Of a stretch of 64,000 bases of DNA, positions 44,723 through 53,367 are shown piece by piece. The notes under the pieces are model-generated. The model saw nothing but the letters and a program-made list of their open reading frames with translations. It was not told the DNA's origin and ran no database searches. Both the position numbers and the translations under genes were made by a program. The stretch comes from Streptomyces sp. NBC_00234 (GTDB lineage Bacteria; Actinomycetota; Actinomycetes; Streptomycetales; Streptomycetaceae). The stretch covers positions 3,038,001-3,102,000 of the forward strand of contig NZ_CP108101.1 in NCBI RefSeq assembly GCF_036195325.1. Direction: 5' to 3'. Position 1 is the stretch's first letter. Every line of letters starts with the position of its first letter.

Positions 44723-46504
44723 TCACGTCATGCGGGTGGCCCACTCCTGGACCTTCTTGATCCGGTCCTGGATCTGTCCGGCCGTCGCCTCGGCGCTCGG
44801 CGGACCGCCGCACACCCGGCGCAGCTCGGTGTGGATCACCCCGTGGGGCTTGCCGCTCTGGTGCGTGTACGCCGACACCATCGTGTTGAGCGACTTCCGC
44901 AGCCCGAGCAGCTGCTTGTGGGTGACGACCGGCCGCGCCTCGGCCGGCTTCTCCAGCAGGTCGGCCTCCGCGGCCGGCTTCTGGCGGCTGTGCGCGATCT
45001 GCCGGGTCTGCCGCTTCTGGAGCAGCAGTTGCACCTGGTCGGGTTCGAGCAGCCCCGGGATGCCGAGGTAGTCCTGCTCCTCCTCGCTGCCCGGGTGCGC
45101 CTGCATGCCGAATTCGGCACCGTCGTACAGCACCCGGTCGAAGACCGCGTCGGACTCCAGCGCCTCGAAGGGCAGCTGCTCCTCGGTCTCCTCGTCCTCC
45201 AGCTTCTCCGCGTCGGAGAGGAGCTTGTCCTCCTCGGCGAACGGGTTCTCCTCGTCGCTGCCCTTCTTGGGCTTGTCGAGGACGTGGTCCCGCTCGACCT
45301 CCATCTCGTTGGCGAAGTCGAGGAGCATCGGAATCGTCGGTACGAAGACGGAGGCGGTCTCGCCCCGGCGCCGCGACCGCACGAAGCGCCCGACGGCCTG
45401 GGCGAAGAAGAGGGGCGTCGAGATGGTGGTGGCGTAGACACCGACCGCGAGGCGCGGCACGTCGACGCCCTCCGACACCATCCGGACCGCGACCATCCAC
45501 CGCGACTCGTCCGCGGCGAACTGGTCGATCTTCTTCGAAGCGGCCTTCTCGTCGGAGAGGACGACGGTCGCCTTCTGCCCGGTGACCTTCTTCAGGATCT
45601 TGGCGTACTCGCGTGCCGACTCCTGGTCGGTCGCGATGACGAGCCCACCGGCGTCGGGGATGCCCTTGCGCACCTCGGTGAGCCGCTTGTCGGCGGCGGA
45701 GAGCACGTTGGGGATCCAGTCCCCGGTGGGCGAGAGCGCGGTGCGCCACGCCTGCCCGATCGCGTCCTTGGTCATCGGCTCGCCGAGCCGCGCGGCGATC
45801 TCGTCCCCGGCCTTGGTGCGCCAGCGCATGTTGCCGCTGTAGCTGAGGAAGATGACCGGGCGCACGACACCGTCGGCGAGGGCGTTGCCGTAGCCGTAGG
45901 TGTAGTCGGCCGAGGAACGCCGGATTCCGTCGTTCCCCTCCTCGTACGCCACGAAGGGGATCGGGTTGGTGTCGGACCGGAAGGGCGTCCCGGTGAGCGC
46001 GAGGCGCCGGGTCGCCGGGTCGAACGCCTCCTGGCACGCCTCGCCCCAGGACTTCGAGTCACCGGCGTGGTGGATCTCGTCGAGGATCACGAGGGTCTTG
46101 CGCTGTTCGCACCGGTTGCGGTGCAGCATCGGCCGGACTCCGACACCCGCGTACGTGACCGCGACCCCGTGGTACTCCTTGCTCACGGGGCCCGCGCTGT
46201 ACTCGGGGTCGAGCTTGATCCCTATCCGGGCCGCGGCCTCGGCCCACTGCTTCTTGAGGTGCTCGGTCGGCGCTACGACGGTGATCTGCTGCACGACATG
46301 GTGGTGCAGCAGCCACGAGGCGAGGGTCAGCGCGAAGGTGGTCTTCCCTGCGCCGGGCGTCGCGACCGCGAGGAAGTCACGCGGCTGCTCCTGGATGTAC
46401 CTCTCCATGGCGCCCTGCTGCCAGGCTCGCAGCTTGCCGGCCGTACCCCAGGGGGCGCGGCCGGGAAAGGCGGGTGAGAGGTGGTGGGAGGCGGTAGTAG
46501 TCAC
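44723..46504 (-). CDS. Superfamily 2 DEAD/DEAH-type helicase
   Basis: A 593-residue helicase. Walker A VATPGAGKTT, DEIH box VILDEIHHAG, motif III LALTGTPFRSD, motif V-like VSEGVDVPRLAVGVYAT and motif VI QAVGRFVRSRRRGE. An acidic insertion at about 390-440 and a C-terminal unique region ending HTELRRVCGGPPSAEAT are typical of a conserved actinobacterial group. Substrate unknown. The start is GTG 46504 by similarity of the N-terminus; GTG 46558 is possible. Confidence 0.88.
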   Translation of the reverse strand: MTTTASHHLSPAFPGRAPWGTAGKLRAWQQGAMERYIQEQPRDFLAVATPGAGKTTFALTLASWLLHHHVVQQITVVAPTEHLKKQWAEAAARIGIKLDPEYSAGPVSKEYHGVAVTYAGVGVRPMLHRNRCEQRKTLVILDEIHHAGDSKSWGEACQEAFDPATRRLALTGTPFRSDTNPIPFVAYEEGNDGIRRSSADYTYGYGNALADGVVRPVIFLSYSGNMRWRTKAGDEIAARLGEPMTKDAIGQAWRTALSPTGDWIPNVLSAADKRLTEVRKGIPDAGGLVIATDQESAREYAKILKKVTGQKATVVLSDEKAASKKIDQFAADESRWMVAVRMVSEGVDVPRLAVGVYATTISTPLFFAQAVGRFVRSRRRGETASVFVPTIPMLLDFANEMEVERDHVLDKPKKGSDEENPFAEEDKLLSDAEKLEDEETEEQLPFEALESDAVFDRVLYDGAEFGMQAHPGSEEEQDYLGIPGLLEPDQVQLLLQKRQTRQIAHSRQKPAAEADLLEKPAEARPVVTHKQLLGLRKSLNTMVSAYTHQSGKPHGVIHTELRRVCGGPPSAEATAGQIQDRIKKVQEWATRMT

Positions 46505-46654
46505 GGTCTCCGGTTCGGGTCTCTCGGGTACGTGGGGCGCTGTCCGCGGGTCTCGCACGACCTCGTACGAGATACGACAACCGGGCCACCTTACCGGTGA
46601 CCCGGTCGCGAACCTCCCTGAACTACGCCGCTGCGGCAGGAATTGCGATGGCTG

Positions 46655-47044
46655 TCACACCCCGGTGACGACCAGCTCGCGGAGTCCCTGCGCGATGGCC
46701 TTCACCTCGTCCATTTCCCCCGTCGCCACGGCGATGACCAGGCGTTCCGCGGCGTCGATGTCGGGATGCAGGTCCACTCCGTTCATGGCCAGGAACGTCA
46801 CGCAGGACAGCCAGGCCATGCGCTTGTTGCCGTCGAACAGGGGGCGGTTGATCGCCAGCGACTGCAGCAGCGCCGCGGCCTTGTCGATCACGTCCGGGTA
46901 TGCCTCTTCGCCGAACATGGCCGCGGAAGGCCGGTGCGCCGCCGACTCGAGCAGGCCGACATCGCGCACCACGATCTGCATGTCGCCGCAGGCATGCCCG
47001 GCGATGACGAGGATGTCCTCGGAGGACAGATAGACGCAGGTCAC
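46655..47044 (-). CDS. doc: Doc/Fic-family toxin
   Basis: A 129-residue protein of the Fic/Doc fold: YLSSEDILVIAGHACG at the start, LESAAHRPSAAMFGEEAYPDV, and the Fic loop NRPLFDGNKRMAW (66-78). In canonical members the loop is HPFxDGNKR; here R67 stands where the catalytic His should be, while D71, G72, N73, K74 and R75 are kept. Doc phosphorylates EF-Tu. GTG start overlaps the antitoxin stop by 4 bp. Confidence 0.85.
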   Translation of the reverse strand: MTCVYLSSEDILVIAGHACGDMQIVVRDVGLLESAAHRPSAAMFGEEAYPDVIDKAAALLQSLAINRPLFDGNKRMAWLSCVTFLAMNGVDLHPDIDAAERLVIAVATGEMDEVKAIAQGLRELVVTGV

Positions 47045-47241
47045 TTGAGCCGCTCCATGAGCTCGCTCCACTTGGCAGCCTGCTCCTTGGCGGTCTTACG
47101 GACGATGGCCTGCTGGGCAGTCCTGGCGAGGTAATCGTCGACGGCCTGCAGGAGTATGGCGTGCATGCTCGTGCCCTCCTGCTCGGCGCGCTGCTTGAGT
47201 GCTTCGGTCTGGTCGTCGCGAAGACGCAGGTTCATGGCCAT
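47041..47241 (-). CDS. Antitoxin partner of Doc (ribbon-helix-helix type)
   Basis: A 66-residue protein. MNLRLRDDQTEALKQRAEQEGTSMHAILLQAVDDYLAR is an RHH DNA-binding fold (strand NLRLRDDQ, helices after). The C-terminal QAAKWSELMERLK tail would bind and neutralise the toxin. Coupled by GTGA to the Doc gene. No Shine-Dalgarno before the ATG; ATG 47235 is an alternative start. Confidence 0.85.
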   Translation of the reverse strand: MAMNLRLRDDQTEALKQRAEQEGTSMHAILLQAVDDYLARTAQQAIVRKTAKEQAAKWSELMERLK

Positions 47242-47249
47242 ACCAAAAC

Positions 47250-47279
47250 GGTACCAGCAGGTGGGGCCAGAGTGGTACC
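47250..47279. promoter_or_regulatory. Two GGTACC palindromes upstream of the antitoxin gene
   Basis: GGTACC at 47250-47255 and 47274-47279, 24 bp apart, within 40 bp of the antitoxin start. RHH antitoxins bind repeated short palindromes at their own promoters, so this is a reasonable operator guess. It also overlaps the end of the MFS gene's non-coding flank. Confidence 0.45.
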
Positions 47280-47280
47280 G

Positions 47281-48735
47281 CTACCGAGTCCGCACCCGCG
47301 CCGCCACCCACGCCCCCGCCAGCGCCACCCCCGCCATCGGCAGGAACACCGCCACGAACGCGCCGGGGTGCGAGCCCGCGCCCCCGCCCGCGCCGTGCGC
47401 CGCCGCGCCCAGCGCTCCGCCGCCGAGTGCGGCGAACGCCGCGCCGCCGCCCGCGAGCAGCAGCACGTTCGAGAGGCCGTCGGAGATCTGGAGGGCGGCC
47501 GAATTGGCTCCCGCCTCCTCCGGCGCCGACAGCTTGAGCAGCAGCACGCTGGTCGACGCGATCACCATGCCCATGCCGAAGCACCCGAAGGCCCAGGCCA
47601 CGGCGACGATCCAGACCGGCACACCCTGGATCAGCACGGTGGGCGCCGCCGCGATCGACACGGCGACCAGCACCATGCCGGCCACCATGAGCGGCTCCCG
47701 GTGCTTCTCCAGGCGGGGGCGCGACTGCACGTACGAGCCGAGCGCCCATGTCCCGCCGCCGACGGCCAGCGAGAGACCGGCCATCGTCGGGGTCAGCCCG
47801 CGCTGGGTCACGAGCATCAGCGGTACGAAGGACTCGGCGGCGATGAACGACCCCGCCGCGACCCCGCGCAACAGCACCACCGCGGGCAGCCCGCGCGCCG
47901 CCCGTACGGTGCCGGGCGGCAGCAGACCCCGGACGGCGGGGACCAGGAGCGCGGTCCCGACGACGGCCGGAACCAGCGCGAACCAGTTCAGCTCCTGCCC
48001 CGCGTACTGGAGCAGCCCCGCACCGACCGAGATGCCGAGCGCGAGCCGGATGCGCCGCCGGTCGAACGGCTCGGCACCGGTCGAACCGTCCGCCGGCCCC
48101 GCGGCCATCCGCCGGATCGCGGGCAGCGCGAGGGCCAGCGGGAAGACGATGAGCACGGGAATCCCGACGAAGACCCACCGCCACCCGAGGTGCTCGGTCA
48201 CGGTCCCCGAGGCGAGCGGCCCGACGACGGACGGGATCACCCAGCTCGCGGCGAAGGCGGCCATGATCGCCGGCCTGATCCGCTCCGGATAGGCCCGGCC
48301 GATCACCACGTACAGGGCCACGATCACCAGCCCGCCACCGAGCCCCTGGACCGCCCGCCCGGCGATGAACATCCACATGCTCCCCGCCGTCCCGGAGAGC
48401 AGGAGCCCGGCCGCGAAGGAACTGATCCCGGCCGCGAGCGGCCCCAGCGGTCCGCGCCGGTCGGCCCACTGCCCCGAGAGCACCATGGCGAAGAGGCTGG
48501 TGGTGAAGTACGCGGAGAACGCGAACGCGTAGAGCGGGATGCCCCGCAGTTCACGGGCCGCGACCGGCATCGCCGTACCGACGGCGGTGGCCTCGAACGC
48601 GATGAGGAGCACCACGGAGACGATGCCGATGCTGAGCGCGCGGTGGGTCCGCCCGAGTACACCTTCGCTCTCGGCGGCGACGGGGGGTCCGATGCGGGGC
48701 GAGACGTCGGCGTCGCGCGGTTCGAGAGCGGTCAT
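47281..48735 (-). CDS. MFS exporter, DHA2-like
   Basis: A 484-residue transporter with about 14 helices. VLLIAFEATAVGTAMPVAARELRG, LSGQWADRRGPLGPLA, GRAVQGLGGGLVIVALYVVIGRAYPERIRP (motif C part GLGGGLVIVALYVVIG) and WVIPSVVGPLASG are DHA2 features. Likely drug or metabolite efflux. ATG 48735 chosen because the upstream frame is Gly/Arg-rich noise. Confidence 0.88.
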   Translation of the reverse strand: MTALEPRDADVSPRIGPPVAAESEGVLGRTHRALSIGIVSVVLLIAFEATAVGTAMPVAARELRGIPLYAFAFSAYFTTSLFAMVLSGQWADRRGPLGPLAAGISSFAAGLLLSGTAGSMWMFIAGRAVQGLGGGLVIVALYVVIGRAYPERIRPAIMAAFAASWVIPSVVGPLASGTVTEHLGWRWVFVGIPVLIVFPLALALPAIRRMAAGPADGSTGAEPFDRRRIRLALGISVGAGLLQYAGQELNWFALVPAVVGTALLVPAVRGLLPPGTVRAARGLPAVVLLRGVAAGSFIAAESFVPLMLVTQRGLTPTMAGLSLAVGGGTWALGSYVQSRPRLEKHREPLMVAGMVLVAVSIAAAPTVLIQGVPVWIVAVAWAFGCFGMGMVIASTSVLLLKLSAPEEAGANSAALQISDGLSNVLLLAGGGAAFAALGGGALGAAAHGAGGGAGSHPGAFVAVFLPMAGVALAGAWVAARVRTR

Positions 48736-48956
48736 GAGCCAAGAGTAAGGGGCAAGATCCTGTTTGAACCCTGTCGGTGGACGGCTCCGCCCTCGTCCCT
48801 TGGTCGTAGGTCCGCGGCCCCCAGCACGCCCCGGACCGCCGCCGGGACCGCCCAGGTCATGAACGGCGTGTGGCAGTCGTATTGCGGGCCGGCCGGGCCC
48901 CTTGAAGGCCCCGCGCCGCCGCCCTAACGTCGTCAGGGCAAGGAAGAAACACACCT

Positions 48957-49031
48957 GACCGTGTGCCCGAGAGGCTCAGGGGCTCGACTGCAACTCGAGT
49001 TACACCGGTTCGAATCCGGTCACGGTCTCCA
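48957..49031 (+). tRNA. tRNA-Cys (GCA)
   Basis: Acceptor GACCGTG (48957-48963) with CACGGTC (49021-49027); discriminator U49028, typical of tRNA-Cys; CCA encoded at 49029-49031. Anticodon stem CTCGA/TCGAG encloses CTGCAAC, anticodon GCA. T arm ACCGG-TTCGAAT-CCGGT. A terminator follows immediately. Confidence 0.95.
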
Positions 49032-49033
49032 TA

Positions 49034-49074
49034 CGCCACCGCCCGCCCCTCCCACCGAGGGGCGGGCGGTGGCG
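49034..49074 (+). terminator. Terminator after tRNA-Cys
   Basis: A perfect 17-bp stem (49034-49050 with 49058-49074), 7-nt loop, followed by TTGC. Confidence 0.88.
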
Positions 49075-49177
49075 TTGCGGGACCGGGGCCGCCCCGCGCT
49101 CGGCCGCGAAGCCTCCGGACGTGATCACTGAGTAGGCTGCCCCCTGTTCCGATGACGTCCGGGGGGATTTCCGTTCC

Positions 49178-50077
49178 ATGCAGCTGCCGCACCACGCGCC
49201 CTCCCGGCAGATCGGCCCGTATCTCGTCGTCGCACGGCTGGACCCGACGGGCCCCGGAGCCGCCGCCGTCCCCGAACAGCGCTTCATCGCCCGCACCGCG
49301 GACGGCGACCGGACCGCGCTGGTGAGCGTGCCGCTCCAGGGCACCGATCCGGGCAGGTTCCTCACCGAGGCGCAGGCCGCCCGGTTCCTGCTCGGCCCCT
49401 GGGCCGCCCCCGTCACCGAGCACGCGGAGCCCGGCGCGGCCGTGTGGTGCGCGCGCCCGTACGTCCCCGCACTCCCCCTCCCGACGGCCCTGGCCGTCAA
49501 CGGAGGGCCGCTGCCCGAGGAGACGCTGCGCGTGCTGGGCCGCTGCCTCGCCGAGACGCTGGCCACCGCCCATGCGGCCGGGGTGACCCACGCCGGGGTG
49601 TCGCCCGCCGCCGTACTGCTGGCCGGGGACGGCCCGCGGCTCACCTGCTTCGGCGCGGCGCGCACCGCCGCCGAGGACGGTACGGCCCGGTCGGGTCTCC
49701 CGGGCCTCGACCCGGGCAGTCTCCCGCCCGAGCAGGCGGCGGGCGGGCGCCCCCGGCCGCCGGGTGACATGTACGCCCTGGGCGCGGTCCTCGCGTACGC
49801 GGCCACCGGCCACACCGTCCCCGACCGGGACGAACTCCCCCTCCTGCTGCGCTCGCTCGTGTCCGCCTGTCTCTCCCGCGACCCCGCGGCCCGGCCCCGG
49901 GCGACCGACGTTCTCGAGGCACTCGCACCGCCGGCGACCGCCGCTCCCCTCGCCACCGTCCTGGACACGGGACCCGGAGCGGGTGCGCTGCGGCTGCCCG
50001 GCCGGGTGGTCGCGGCGGTCGCCCGGCAGTCCGCGGAGATCCTCGCAGCCGACGTACGACCGCCCCTCGGAGCCTGA
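49178..50077 (+). CDS. Pseudokinase (Ser/Thr kinase fold, catalytic residues lost)
   Basis: A 299-residue protein that aligns with its kinase neighbours but lacks catalytic residues. The glycine loop is LDPTGPGAAA. The ATP lysine position is Ser (RTALVSVPL). The HRDLKPSN motif reads HAGVSPAA (138-145), losing Asp, Lys and Asn. DFG reads CFG (157-159). The C-lobe is retained: GDMYALGAVLAYAATGH and SACLSRDPAARPRATDVLEAL. The gene stops 3 bp before the next kinase gene, so they are co-transcribed. It may regulate or scaffold the partner kinase. Confidence 0.85.
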   Translation: MQLPHHAPSRQIGPYLVVARLDPTGPGAAAVPEQRFIARTADGDRTALVSVPLQGTDPGRFLTEAQAARFLLGPWAAPVTEHAEPGAAVWCARPYVPALPLPTALAVNGGPLPEETLRVLGRCLAETLATAHAAGVTHAGVSPAAVLLAGDGPRLTCFGAARTAAEDGTARSGLPGLDPGSLPPEQAAGGRPRPPGDMYALGAVLAYAATGHTVPDRDELPLLLRSLVSACLSRDPAARPRATDVLEALAPPATAAPLATVLDTGPGAGALRLPGRVVAAVARQSAEILAADVRPPLGA

Positions 50078-50080
50078 CCC

Positions 50081-52297
50081 ATGATCAAACCCCTGCTCCA
50101 CGACGACCCCTCGCACATCGGCACGTACCGGCTGGCCGCCCGGCTCGGCAGCGGCGGCATGGGCACGGTCTACCTGGCCCGCACACCGGGCGGCGCGACC
50201 GTCGCCCTCAAGACGGTGCACGCGCACATCGCGGCCGACGCCGCCTTCCGTACCCGGTTCCGGCTGGAAGCAGACGCGGCCCGGGTGATCGGCGGCCGGC
50301 ACGGCGCCCAGGTCGTCGACGCCGATCCGCTCGCGGATGTGCCCTGGATGGCGACGGAATACGTCCTGGGTCCGCCCCTGGACGAGGCGGTCGCCGTGAG
50401 CGGCCCCCTTCCCGAGGCGGCCGTACGGGCGGTGGGCGCCGCGCTGTGCGGCGCGCTCGGGCAGCTGCACCGCTCCGAAGTGGTGCACCGCGACCTGAAG
50501 CCGTCCAACGTCATGATCACCGCCTACGGACCGAAGGTCATCGACTTCGGTATCGCCCGCGCCCTCGGCGACGACCGCCTCACCCGCGTGGGCGCTGCCG
50601 CCGGAACCCCCGCGTTCATGTCCCCGGAGCAGGCCACCGGGCAGGAGCACACTCCGGCCGGTGACGTCTTCGCGCTCGCCGGTGTCCTCGTCTTCGCCGC
50701 CACCGGACACGGCCCGTTCGGCAGCGGGCAGCCCGCCGACCTGCTGTACCGCGTCCGGTACGCCGACCCCGACCTGACCGGCGTTCCGGAGGCGCTGGCA
50801 CCGGTACTCGCCCGGTGCCTGGCGAAGGACCCCGCGCTGCGCCCGGCCACCGGGGAGCTGGCCGCCGCGCTGCACGACGGGCACGGCGAGTTCGCCGACC
50901 ACCTTCCCCAGCCGCTCCTCTCGGAGATCGCCCGCCGCGCGGCCGAGGTCTGGCAGTTCCGCCCCGAGCGGCTCCCGGCGCCCGCGGAGCCGCCCGTCAC
51001 CGCCACCGCCGCACCGGCATCCCGGCGCACGGCGCTGTCCCGCCGCGGGCTCCTGACACTCGGCGGGGTGGTGGCGGCCGGGGCGCTCGCGGGCGCCGGA
51101 CTGTGGCTGCGGCCCGGCCGGTCGGAGGCGAAGGGCTCGCCGTCGCCGTCCGTATCCGGGGCGGGCCCGTCCGCCTCACCCGCGGCCCGCGACACGGCGG
51201 GGCCCTGGGACGTGCTGTGGACCACCGGCGAGGGGAAGGCCGACGAGACGATGCCGCCGCTCTTCGTGGGCAAGGCCGTCGTCGTCACGACGGGCGGCCA
51301 GCTGCGCGGCCTCGACCCGGCGGACGGCAGGGAACTCTGGATGTTCTTCCCGACGCTGTTCGAGGGCCGGGCCGTCACGGACGGCTCCCAGCTCTACTGG
51401 GTGGTCGGCGAGCCGACCGAGTCGTACTCGGTCGTCACGGTCGACGTGGCCACCGGCCGGAAGGACCGCACGGTGACCACGTGGAAGGACCTGCGACTGC
51501 CGGAGGGCGCGCGCGCCGAAATCCTCTGCGCCACCGCCGACACCGTGTACCTGACGGCCGGGGACGACAGCGCGGAGACGTTCGACTGGAAGCTGTACGC
51601 GGTGAACGCGCGCACGGGAAAGCTCCGTTGGCGCGTCCCCCTGAAGGAGTGGAAGAAGGGCAGCGGCTACAGCTCGGCGTTCGGCAAGGTCGTCGGCGAC
51701 CGGCTCGTCGTCGGGCAGACCTCGTACGACCTCGCTCTCACCGCGTACGGCACCGGCTCGGGCGCGGTGCTGTGGACCCGGTCCCTGGAGGCCGCTGCCG
51801 ACAGCAGCTCCACTCTGGTGAGCAGCGGTGCCCAGCTCGCCGACGACGGTACGCACCTCTACATCGGGTCGACCGTGGTCCAGTCGATCGGGCTGTCCAA
51901 CGGCGAGGTGGTCTGGGAGTTCGGCCGCGACCGTGATTTCGGCGGCGTGACGAACGGCGATGACCACTACGGGCCGCCGGCCGTCCGGAACAGCGTGGTG
52001 TACGCGGCGGAGGGCGCGGGGGGCATCGTCGCCCTGGACCCGAAACGCGGCGAACTCCTCTGGGAGGTCGCGGTTCCCGAGGGCAGCTCGACCACTGCGG
52101 TGGCGCCGCCCGTCGTCACCGGCACGCACCTCTACTACGGGGACGAGCAGGGGCTGGGCGCGATCGAGCTGAGCAGCCGGACGTACGTACGCTCGCTGCG
52201 CACCCCGATCCGCAACTTCGCGCAGGCCCCCGGCAAGGACACACTCGTCGGCAACGGCGCCGAGCGCGAGGTCGAGGCCCTGCGCCTCGGTGGCTGA
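50081..52297 (+). CDS. Ser/Thr protein kinase with PQQ-like sensor domain
   Basis: A 738-residue Hanks-type kinase. The glycine loop GSGGMGTVY, K44 in VALKTV, HRDLKPSN (D138) and DFG (D155) are intact. A membrane helix at ~325-345 follows SRRTALSRRGLLTLGG, resembling a twin-arginine motif. The external ~390 residues are PQQ-type blades with repeated L-x-A/G-x-D-P-x-x-G-x-x-x-W patterns (RGLDPADGRELWMF, YAVNARTGKLRWRV, VALDPKRGELLWEV). The sensor likely binds an outside ligand or partner. Stop to next kinase: 65 bp. Confidence 0.92.
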   Translation: MIKPLLHDDPSHIGTYRLAARLGSGGMGTVYLARTPGGATVALKTVHAHIAADAAFRTRFRLEADAARVIGGRHGAQVVDADPLADVPWMATEYVLGPPLDEAVAVSGPLPEAAVRAVGAALCGALGQLHRSEVVHRDLKPSNVMITAYGPKVIDFGIARALGDDRLTRVGAAAGTPAFMSPEQATGQEHTPAGDVFALAGVLVFAATGHGPFGSGQPADLLYRVRYADPDLTGVPEALAPVLARCLAKDPALRPATGELAAALHDGHGEFADHLPQPLLSEIARRAAEVWQFRPERLPAPAEPPVTATAAPASRRTALSRRGLLTLGGVVAAGALAGAGLWLRPGRSEAKGSPSPSVSGAGPSASPAARDTAGPWDVLWTTGEGKADETMPPLFVGKAVVVTTGGQLRGLDPADGRELWMFFPTLFEGRAVTDGSQLYWVVGEPTESYSVVTVDVATGRKDRTVTTWKDLRLPEGARAEILCATADTVYLTAGDDSAETFDWKLYAVNARTGKLRWRVPLKEWKKGSGYSSAFGKVVGDRLVVGQTSYDLALTAYGTGSGAVLWTRSLEAAADSSSTLVSSGAQLADDGTHLYIGSTVVQSIGLSNGEVVWEFGRDRDFGGVTNGDDHYGPPAVRNSVVYAAEGAGGIVALDPKRGELLWEVAVPEGSSTTAVAPPVVTGTHLYYGDEQGLGAIELSSRTYVRSLRTPIRNFAQAPGKDTLVGNGAEREVEALRLGG

Positions 52298-52362
52298 CCG
52301 CGGCACCGTACGGTCGCTCCCGCCTCCCCCCTCTTCCCTCACTCCTCCGAGAAGGACTCGCC

Positions 52363-53367
52363 ATGAAACCGCTCGGCCCAGGAGACCCGCTCCGGCTCGG
52401 CCCGTACCGTCTGCTCGGCGTGCTCGGCGAGGGCGGGATGGGCAAGGTCTACTTCGGGCAGGACGGCCACGGCCACCGGGCTGCGGTGAAGTCGCTGCGG
52501 CCCGAACTCGCCCACGACCAGCAGCTGGTGCAGCGCTTCGTCCGCGAGGCGCAGACCGCGCGGTCCGTCACCGGCAAGGGCGTGGCGCGGGTGCTGGACG
52601 CGCAGGTCGAGGGCGGGCGGCCGTGGATCGCGGCCGAGTTCCTGGCCGGCCCCGACCTGGAGCAGGCGATCGCGGCCCACGGACCGCTCGACGCCCCGAC
52701 GGTGCACATCCTGGCCTCGGCCCTGGCCCGTGCCCTGCACGAGATCCACGCCGCCGGGATCGTGCACCGCGACCTCAAGCCGGCGAACATCGTGCTGACG
52801 TCGGACGGGCCGCGCGTCATCGACTTCGGTATCGCCCGCCCGGAACACGGGCTCACCCTCACGACGGCCGGCCAGATCCCCGTCACACCCGGCTACGGTG
52901 CGCCCGAGCAGGTGCTCGGGCACCGGGTGGGCCCGGCCGCCGACGTCTTCTCCCTGGGCGCCGTCCTGGCGTTCGCGGCGGGCGGGACACGCGCCTTCAC
53001 GGGCGACCACGTCGCCGCCGTGCAGTACGAAGTCGTGCACGGTCAGCCGCAGTTGTCTTGCGTCCCCGAGCCGCTACGGGCGCTCATCGCCCCGTGCCTC
53101 GCCAAGGAGCCGGGTGCGCGGCCCGGCCCGGAACAGATCGCTCTCGCGTTCGCGCCCCCGCGGCGTGCGGAGAAGGTCTGGCGGCAGGGCGGCCTGGCGC
53201 CGCTGATCGGCCGGTACGAGACCGAGGCGGCCCGCCTGATCCCCGCAGACCCCGCCGCCGCCCCGATGGACCGGACCCGGCGCAGGTTCCTCACCGCACT
53301 CGCCACCGGCGGGGCCGCGCTCGCCGTGGGCGGCGGCACGGCCGCGTGGCGGCTCAAGGACGACTGA
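52363..53367 (+). CDS. Ser/Thr protein kinase, tail-anchored
   Basis: A 334-residue kinase with intact motifs: GEGGMGKVY, K43 in AAVKSL, HRDLKPAN (D137), DFG (D154), and GAPEQV in the P+1 region. After the kinase domain is TRRRFLTALATGGAALAVGGG (305-325), a second twin-arginine-like motif plus hydrophobic stretch, then only about 9 residues, so there is no sensor domain. Its 3' end overlaps the inactive mycosin gene by 14 bp. Confidence 0.92.
   Translation: MKPLGPGDPLRLGPYRLLGVLGEGGMGKVYFGQDGHGHRAAVKSLRPELAHDQQLVQRFVREAQTARSVTGKGVARVLDAQVEGGRPWIAAEFLAGPDLEQAIAAHGPLDAPTVHILASALARALHEIHAAGIVHRDLKPANIVLTSDGPRVIDFGIARPEHGLTLTTAGQIPVTPGYGAPEQVLGHRVGPAADVFSLGAVLAFAAGGTRAFTGDHVAAVQYEVVHGQPQLSCVPEPLRALIAPCLAKEPGARPGPEQIALAFAPPRRAEKVWRQGGLAPLIGRYETEAARLIPADPAAAPMDRTRRRFLTALATGGAALAVGGGTAAWRLKDD

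Noticed and set aside
48957..49178. tRNA-Cys as attachment site of an integrated element
   Set aside because: No integrase, excisionase or repeated tRNA 3' end was found in the neighbouring 14 kb; the terminator follows directly.
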